Shown here piece by piece: positions 5,013-8,474 of a DNA stretch of 8,474 nt. The stretch lies in assembly GCA_009783865.1 (NCBI GenBank), contig WRCR01000148.1, positions 1 through 8,474 on the forward strand. The letters run 5' to 3'. Under the pieces are notes generated by a model. It was not told where the DNA came from. It saw only the letters and a list, made by a program, of their open reading frames with translations, and did no database searches. The stretch is from Planctomycetaceae bacterium. Its GTDB lineage: Bacteria > Planctomycetota > Planctomycetia > Pirellulales > Thermoguttaceae. The first letter of the stretch is position 1, and every line of letters starts with the position of its first letter. The translations under genes were made by a program, and so were the position numbers.

Positions 5013-5969
5013 ATGCCAAACACCGCATTTCTCCTTCTTTCTTACGGTTCTCCTGAACAGGAAAGCGATGTAATTCCTTTTCTGAAAAATATACTCGGTG
5101 AAAATATACCGCCGCAGCGGCTCGAAATTGCTGCCGATAAATACCGCCGTTTTGCCGCACAAACCGGTAATTACAGTCCGCTTAATACGGAATGTAAAAC
5201 ACTTCTGAACGGTATCCGGCAGGAATTGCTGCGTATTACTTCTTGCGAAATACCTTGTTATTGGGGCAATCTGTTTTGGCATCCGCTTTTGAACGATACC
5301 GTCAAACAAATGAAACAAGACGGAATACAAAAAGCGGTTTGTTTCGCAACATCGGCTTTCGACTCAACTTCCGGCAACAAAAGATATTCCGATGCTCTCG
5401 AAACCGCCTGCCGCAATGCCGGTGTAGAGACGTGCTTTATCACGAAATTGCCGCTGCCGTTTAACGAAAAATTGTTTATCGAAAGTCAGACAGACGTGCT
5501 GTTGGAAGCATTGGCGTGGGCAACGCTTGACGATTTATCACAAGATTATTCCGACAAAATCAAAATTATATTTACGGCGCACAGTATTCCGCTTTCCGAT
5601 GAGCGGCGGCACATTTACTCGGAACAGTTGCGGACAACTTGTGAAAATGTCATCGGCGTACTAAATCATTCTTCGGAACAGCAAGTATGGTCTTGGGAAT
5701 TAGCGTTTCAAAGTGCAAGCGGCAGAAAAGAACTTTGGCTTGCTCCCGACATTAACGAAAGAATTCGTTCACTTGCTGAAGAGCAAAAGTACAAGGCGGT
5801 GGTTATTTCGCCGCTCGGTTTCTTTTGCGAAAACATAGAAACACAATATGACCTCGACATCGAAACAAGGAAAGTATGTGAAGACAACGGCATAAAGTAT
5901 TTCAGAGCAAAAGCGGTGGGGACTTCCCCGAAAATCTTCCGAATGATAGCGGAATTGTGTGCTTTTTAG
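5013..5969 (+). CDS. hemH: Ferrochelatase, probably the coproporphyrin type
   Basis: 318 residues, a normal length. It inserts Fe2+ into a porphyrin in the cytoplasm, the haem-forming step. Recognisable blocks in order: LLLSYGSP (residues 7-14), GNYSPLN (52-58), WGNLFWHPLLNDTVKQM (84-100), FATSAFDSTSGNKRY (111-125), IIFTAHSIP (185-193) with catalytic His190, WSWELAFQSASGRKELWLAP (226-245), and ISPLGFFCENIETQYDLD (265-282), where Glu276 matches the second active-site residue. Tyr11 sits where B. subtilis and Listeria enzymes have an iron-facing tyrosine (their YGTP), which favours coproporphyrin III as substrate (CpfC). That assignment is inference. No [2Fe-2S] C-terminal extension is present. 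The ATG lies 2 bases after the DUF1559 stop, so translation is coupled and no separate ribosome site is needed. No other haem gene is in the window. Confidence 0.93.
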   Translation: MPNTAFLLLSYGSPEQESDVIPFLKNILGENIPPQRLEIAADKYRRFAAQTGNYSPLNTECKTLLNGIRQELLRITSCEIPCYWGNLFWHPLLNDTVKQMKQDGIQKAVCFATSAFDSTSGNKRYSDALETACRNAGVETCFITKLPLPFNEKLFIESQTDVLLEALAWATLDDLSQDYSDKIKIIFTAHSIPLSDERRHIYSEQLRTTCENVIGVLNHSSEQQVWSWELAFQSASGRKELWLAPDINERIRSLAEEQKYKAVVISPLGFFCENIETQYDLDIETRKVCEDNGIKYFRAKAVGTSPKIFRMIAELCAF

Positions 5970-6006
5970 GTCGTTTTAGAAAAATTGCAGGCGGCAGTTT
6001 TTCGTC

Positions 6007-6034
6007 TTGCCAGTTTTTTCAAAAAAGGTACAAT
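6007..6034 (+). promoter_or_regulatory. Sigma-70-like promoter for the iorB-like gene
   Basis: TTGCCA (6007-6012), a 16-base spacer and TACAAT (6029-6034). Start near 6041 would leave a leader of about 53 bases. The spacer holds a TTTTTTC/AAAAAAG stretch that could fold or bend. Confidence 0.5.
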
Positions 6035-6093
6035 GAAAGGGATTTTTGAATTGAAACTCTATCAGAATCCTTTTTTTACACTTTTCACGAAAA

Positions 6094-6690
6094 ATGACAA
6101 CAAGCGTAGTTTTAGTCGGTGTCGGCGGACAAGGAATTTTATTGGCAAGCGAAATAGTTGCGCAAGCGGCGGTTGCCGCCGGTTTCGATGTCAAGACCAA
6201 CGAAGTTCACGGAATGGCACAGCGGGGCGGTTCCGTTATTGCGCAAATCCGATACGGCAAGGAGGTACATAGTCCGCTTGTACCTGCTCACAGTGCAAAG
6301 GTGCTTGTCGCACTGGAACGCATTGAAGGATTACGGAACATCGATTTTCTTGCCGACGATGGTTTAGCGGTGATTTCCACGCAGCGAATCGTTCCGGTGA
6401 CGGTTTCGTCCGGCGGGGCTTCCTATCCCGATGTTGATGAAAAGTTATTGCAGCGGTATTTTCGGCAACTGATTTATGTCGATGCCGTTGCGACCGCTGA
6501 AAAGTTGGGAAACCTGAAAGCCGCCAATACGATTTTGCTCGGTGCGATGTCGGTTCATATTGATTTACCTGCGGAAGCATGGCACGCCGCCATTCAAAAA
6601 AGTGTGAAAGAAAAGTTTGTCGAAGTCAATCTTCGGGCGTTTGATGAAGGACGAAAATATAATACGGGTTTGCGCCGGAGTACCGGTTAA
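6094..6690 (+). CDS. iorB: Indolepyruvate:ferredoxin oxidoreductase beta / 2-oxoacid oxidoreductase gamma subunit
   Basis: 198 residues. The nucleotide-fold start VVLVGVGGQGILLASEIVAQ (5-24) and EVHGMAQRGGSVIAQIR (37-53) are diagnostic of IorB and of gamma domains of 2-oxoacid:ferredoxin oxidoreductases. IRYGKEVHSPLVP (52-64) and NTILLGAMS (145-153) also fit. With IorA (thiamine pyrophosphate and Fe-S subunit) it oxidises aryl pyruvates to acyl-CoA, reducing ferredoxin. No iorA is adjacent: upstream is ferrochelatase, downstream a sensor gene. The partner must be encoded elsewhere, or this protein serves another 2-oxoacid enzyme. The ATG has no Shine-Dalgarno (TTCACGAAAA precedes it). The C-terminus after NLRAFDEGRKY is NTGLRRSTG, and those final codons together with the TAA lie in a repeat shared with the intergenic region at 4213, so the tail is probably repeat-derived. 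Confidence 0.9.
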   Translation: MTTSVVLVGVGGQGILLASEIVAQAAVAAGFDVKTNEVHGMAQRGGSVIAQIRYGKEVHSPLVPAHSAKVLVALERIEGLRNIDFLADDGLAVISTQRIVPVTVSSGGASYPDVDEKLLQRYFRQLIYVDAVATAEKLGNLKAANTILLGAMSVHIDLPAEAWHAAIQKSVKEKFVEVNLRAFDEGRKYNTGLRRSTG

Positions 6691-6692
6691 AT
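6669..6692 (-). repeat. 24-base palindromic-core repeat, copy B
   Basis: Inverted relative to the copy at 4213-4236; the single difference is at 6687. Stem GCCGG (6674-6678), loop AGTA, CCGGT (6683-6687); the change turns the closing pair into G-U on the plus-strand transcript, keeping the hairpin. It supplies the last codons (LRRSTG) and stop of the iorB-like gene. Confidence 0.7.
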
Positions 6693-6872
6693 GTTTTCGG
6701 CGGCATTAAATTCCGCAAAATCGTATCGTTTGTACAAAAGTTTGGACAAAATAATTTAATCACCGTGCATTTTCTTGACAAAAATGATAAAACCCGGTAT
6801 CATGCTGTCATATTGCCGCATTTTTTATTCTTGCCGGTTCCGACAATTTGGTTAACTTATACGCGTTTGACG
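6693..6872. other. Non-coding stretch and leader before the sensor gene
   Basis: Between the iorB-like stop and the possible small ORF there is no recognisable gene. It is AT-rich (for example around 6716-6762), holds a weak interrupted hairpin near 6698-6716 (GCGG and CCGC arms) with no clear T-run, and contains the promoter at 6775-6803. Confidence 0.5.
6775..6803 (+). promoter_or_regulatory. Near-consensus sigma-70 promoter for the sensor gene
   Basis: TTGACA (6775-6780, perfect -35), a 17-base spacer and TATCAT (6798-6803). It is the strongest promoter in the window. Start near 6810 gives an unusually long leader of about 190 bases before the ATG at 7000. Confidence 0.7.
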
Positions 6873-6998
6873 ATGGACTTTATCAATTTTGGAAAAACGA
6901 TGATGCCTGAAACAAATGCGAATCTGCACAATTCGGGAGAAATATCTCGTCTTAAAGGCAAGTTTCTACTGCCGTTCCTCAGCGGAGTTGGGAGATAA
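6873..6998 (+). CDS. Possible small protein or leader ORF upstream of the sensor gene
   Basis: An open frame from ATG 6873 encodes 41 residues. The alternative ATGs at 6900 and 6903, with a short GGA 6 bases before 6900, give about 32 residues (MMPETNANLHNSGEIS...LPFLSGVGR). Its TAA ends one base before the sensor's ATG at 7000, the same spacing seen between the two leftward genes. It lies wholly within the expected transcript from the 6775 promoter. It has no recognised domain. It could be a translational-coupling leader or a real small protein. Evidence is limited to position and open frame, and the sensor has its own Shine-Dalgarno, which lies inside this frame. Confidence 0.3.
   Translation: MDFINFGKTMMPETNANLHNSGEISRLKGKFLLPFLSGVGR
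6990..6994 (+). promoter_or_regulatory. Shine-Dalgarno GGGAG for the sensor gene
   Basis: GGGAG ends 5 bases before the ATG at 7000 and fixes that start. Confidence 0.75.
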
Positions 6999-6999
6999 T

Positions 7000-8474
7000 A
7001 TGAAACTTGTTTGGAAACTTGCCATTCCTCATATATGCGTAGTAGTATGTCTCGGTTTGATAAGTTATGTCGTGGTCAGTTCTTCTTTTAGCCGCTTGCG
7101 GGAGCGTTACGTTCGGGATGTCATCAAAAACCGGTTTCAATTGATTATCAAGGGAATTGAAGTAAGCGCATTAAGGTCAGTGAGTGAGTCCTCTGTTTTT
7201 GCACCTCTTCCGGCGGTGACACGTGCTTATGAAATCGCGCTCAGCGGTGATATTGACGACCCTTATTCATCCAAGTCCAAAGAGGCGCGTGATTTGCTGC
7301 GTAAAGAACTTGCCCCAATGTTGGACAACTACAACAAATTGACAGGCAAACAGATTGAGTTACATTTCCATCTGCCCAATGGATTAAGTTTGGTTCGTAT
7401 GTGGCGCGATTACAATACCAAAGTCGATGGTGAATGGGTTGATATTTCCGACGACATTCGTTCTTTCAGACCAACGGTTATAGAAACTAACAGAACCGGC
7501 AATGTCACCATGGGATTGGAACCCGGCAGCGGAGGTTTTGCCATCCGGGGAGTGATTCCCGTTTTAACAAATGACGGACGACAGATAGGTACGGCTGAAT
7601 CTCTCCAACAGTTTGCCCCCATTTTGGAAACCGTTACAGACAAAGGACAACTTTGCGCCGCACTGTACGCCAACAAGGAACTGCTGAAATTTTCCGTAGA
7701 ACTGCAGAACCCAGAAAAATACCCGCCAATCGGCGATTTTGTCAGGGTCATCGGGGCGCAGGACGAATATGCCGGGACACTTATCACCGCCGAATTGCTA
7801 TCCAAGGGAAAAAGCGGCATCTTTTATGAACATCGTGATTTCAGAGTTTTGGCAACACATCCCCTGTATGATTTTAAGGGAAGACAGGTTGGAGTCCTCG
7901 TTTGCATTATGAACACAACTGTTATTTCATCGATTGCAAAAACGGCTTCGATAGTATTGGCACTTATGCTGACGGGCATGGTTGTAGTGCCTGCTTTTTT
8001 GCTTTTGGCAGAGTTGCGTGTGCTGATTTCCCGACCGCTGAACATGGTCAAAGCAAAGATTCAGGACATCGCTGAAGATAGGGCGGATTTAAGCGAACAG
8101 ATTCCTTGCCGTCAACATGACGAGATAGGCGACTTAGCATGGTGGTTTAACAAACTGACTGCAAAACTTGACGGCATTATGAAAGAACGTCAGCGTATGA
8201 TAAGTGAAGTACGCAGCGAATCCGATAGATTCGAAGCGATGGCACATTGGTATTGTTCTATCCTTGATTCTATATCATTTCCCATCTCGGTTCAGAATAT
8301 GGAAATGAGATGGGTATTCTTCAACACGGCGTATGAGAAATTATCCGGTAGAAAACGTAAAGATGCCGTCGGTTTGCCCTGCTGTAATATGGGAGTTAGT
8401 TTGTGCAATACCGAAGGCTGCTCCATTGCTTGTGCAAAGCGGGGACAGCAGCGGACTTTCGAATTTCATAAGAA
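7000..8474 (+). CDS. Cache/HAMP/PAS transmembrane sensor (chemoreceptor or kinase type), cut by right window edge
   Basis: 491 residues are visible and the frame stays open to the edge. A first membrane helix (residues 5-27) is followed by a large extracytoplasmic sensor (about 30-305) of double-Cache type, with IELHFHLPNGLSLVRMW (119-135) and GFAIRGVIPVLTNDGRQIG (179-197). This block is common in chemoreceptors of anaerobes such as Desulfovibrio. A second helix is at about 315-337. A HAMP domain (338-395) holds SRPLNMV (344-350) and HDEIGDLAWWFN (373-384). After a short coiled linker a PAS domain begins near 415 (ILDSISFPISVQN, 421-433; WVFFNTAYEKLSG, 438-450). It contains a cysteine group C461, C462, C469, C474, C478. 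The output domain lies outside the window, so methyl-accepting protein, histidine kinase and cyclase all remain possible; a chemoreceptor is the likeliest by architecture. It has its own strong promoter, unlike the genes upstream. Confidence 0.88.
   Translation, partial: MKLVWKLAIPHICVVVCLGLISYVVVSSSFSRLRERYVRDVIKNRFQLIIKGIEVSALRSVSESSVFAPLPAVTRAYEIALSGDIDDPYSSKSKEARDLLRKELAPMLDNYNKLTGKQIELHFHLPNGLSLVRMWRDYNTKVDGEWVDISDDIRSFRPTVIETNRTGNVTMGLEPGSGGFAIRGVIPVLTNDGRQIGTAESLQQFAPILETVTDKGQLCAALYANKELLKFSVELQNPEKYPPIGDFVRVIGAQDEYAGTLITAELLSKGKSGIFYEHRDFRVLATHPLYDFKGRQVGVLVCIMNTTVISSIAKTASIVLALMLTGMVVVPAFLLLAELRVLISRPLNMVKAKIQDIAEDRADLSEQIPCRQHDEIGDLAWWFNKLTAKLDGIMKERQRMISEVRSESDRFEAMAHWYCSILDSISFPISVQNMEMRWVFFNTAYEKLSGRKRKDAVGLPCCNMGVSLCNTEGCSIACAKRGQQRTFEFHK

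Noticed and set aside
7410..8051. Minus-strand open frames opposite the sensor gene
   Set aside because: Shadows of a continuous Cache/HAMP/PAS coding frame; low-complexity Ser/Thr-rich translations without motifs.

Overview
The window most likely comes from an anaerobic member of the Planctomycetes or a related PVC lineage. The main evidence is a DUF1559-type pseudopilin-like protein with a derivative of the H-x9-DG motif, a family greatly expanded in planctomycetes. Supporting evidence is the shortage of Shine-Dalgarno sequences (five of the gene starts have none or a weak one) and several oxygen-sensitive redox genes (MvhD/FlxD, two multi-cluster ferredoxin-type proteins, a 2-oxoacid oxidoreductase gamma subunit). 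No rRNA, tRNA, CRISPR array or intact transposon is visible. Taxonomy is inferred from gene content only.

Layout. (1) 1-1301, minus strand: a two-gene operon. The upstream gene encodes a 269-residue, cysteine-free, modular protein with a peptide-leader-like helical N-terminus, an internal Tat-like RR motif, Gly-rich GIRxD repeats, and a C-terminus shaped like an acyl carrier protein but lacking the phosphopantetheine serine. One base after its stop begins a cobalamin-binding radical SAM-type protein that runs off the left edge. (2) 1302-1524: a divergent promoter region with a good sigma-70-like promoter on each strand. (3) 1525-4205, plus strand: a redox operon encoding MvhD/FlxD, a FrhB/HdrA-like [4Fe-4S] protein (FlxC-like), an AsrA/FlxB-like [4Fe-4S] protein and a small membrane protein. 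(4) 4213-5969: a palindromic repeat, the DUF1559 protein, and a ferrochelatase starting 2 bases after it. (5) 6007-6692: a promoter and an orphan indolepyruvate:ferredoxin oxidoreductase beta (2-oxoacid gamma) subunit, whose last codons lie inside a second, inverted copy of the same repeat. (6) 6693-8474: a near-consensus promoter, a possible small ORF, and a double-Cache/HAMP/PAS transmembrane sensor cut off at the right edge.

How they fit together. The FlxD-C-B trio is expected to pass electrons from an unseen donor (a FlxA-like flavoprotein or hydrogenase) to heterodisulfide-reductase-type partners that are not in this window. The IorB-like protein belongs to ferredoxin-linked 2-oxoacid or aryl-pyruvate oxidation. 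The ferrochelatase supplies haem, probably by the coproporphyrin branch.

The least ordinary locus is the left operon. A leader-like, Tat-containing, repeat-bearing protein coupled to a B12 radical SAM enzyme looks like a candidate peptide or protein modification system. The adjacency and domain layout are seen directly; the enzyme-substrate relationship is inference.
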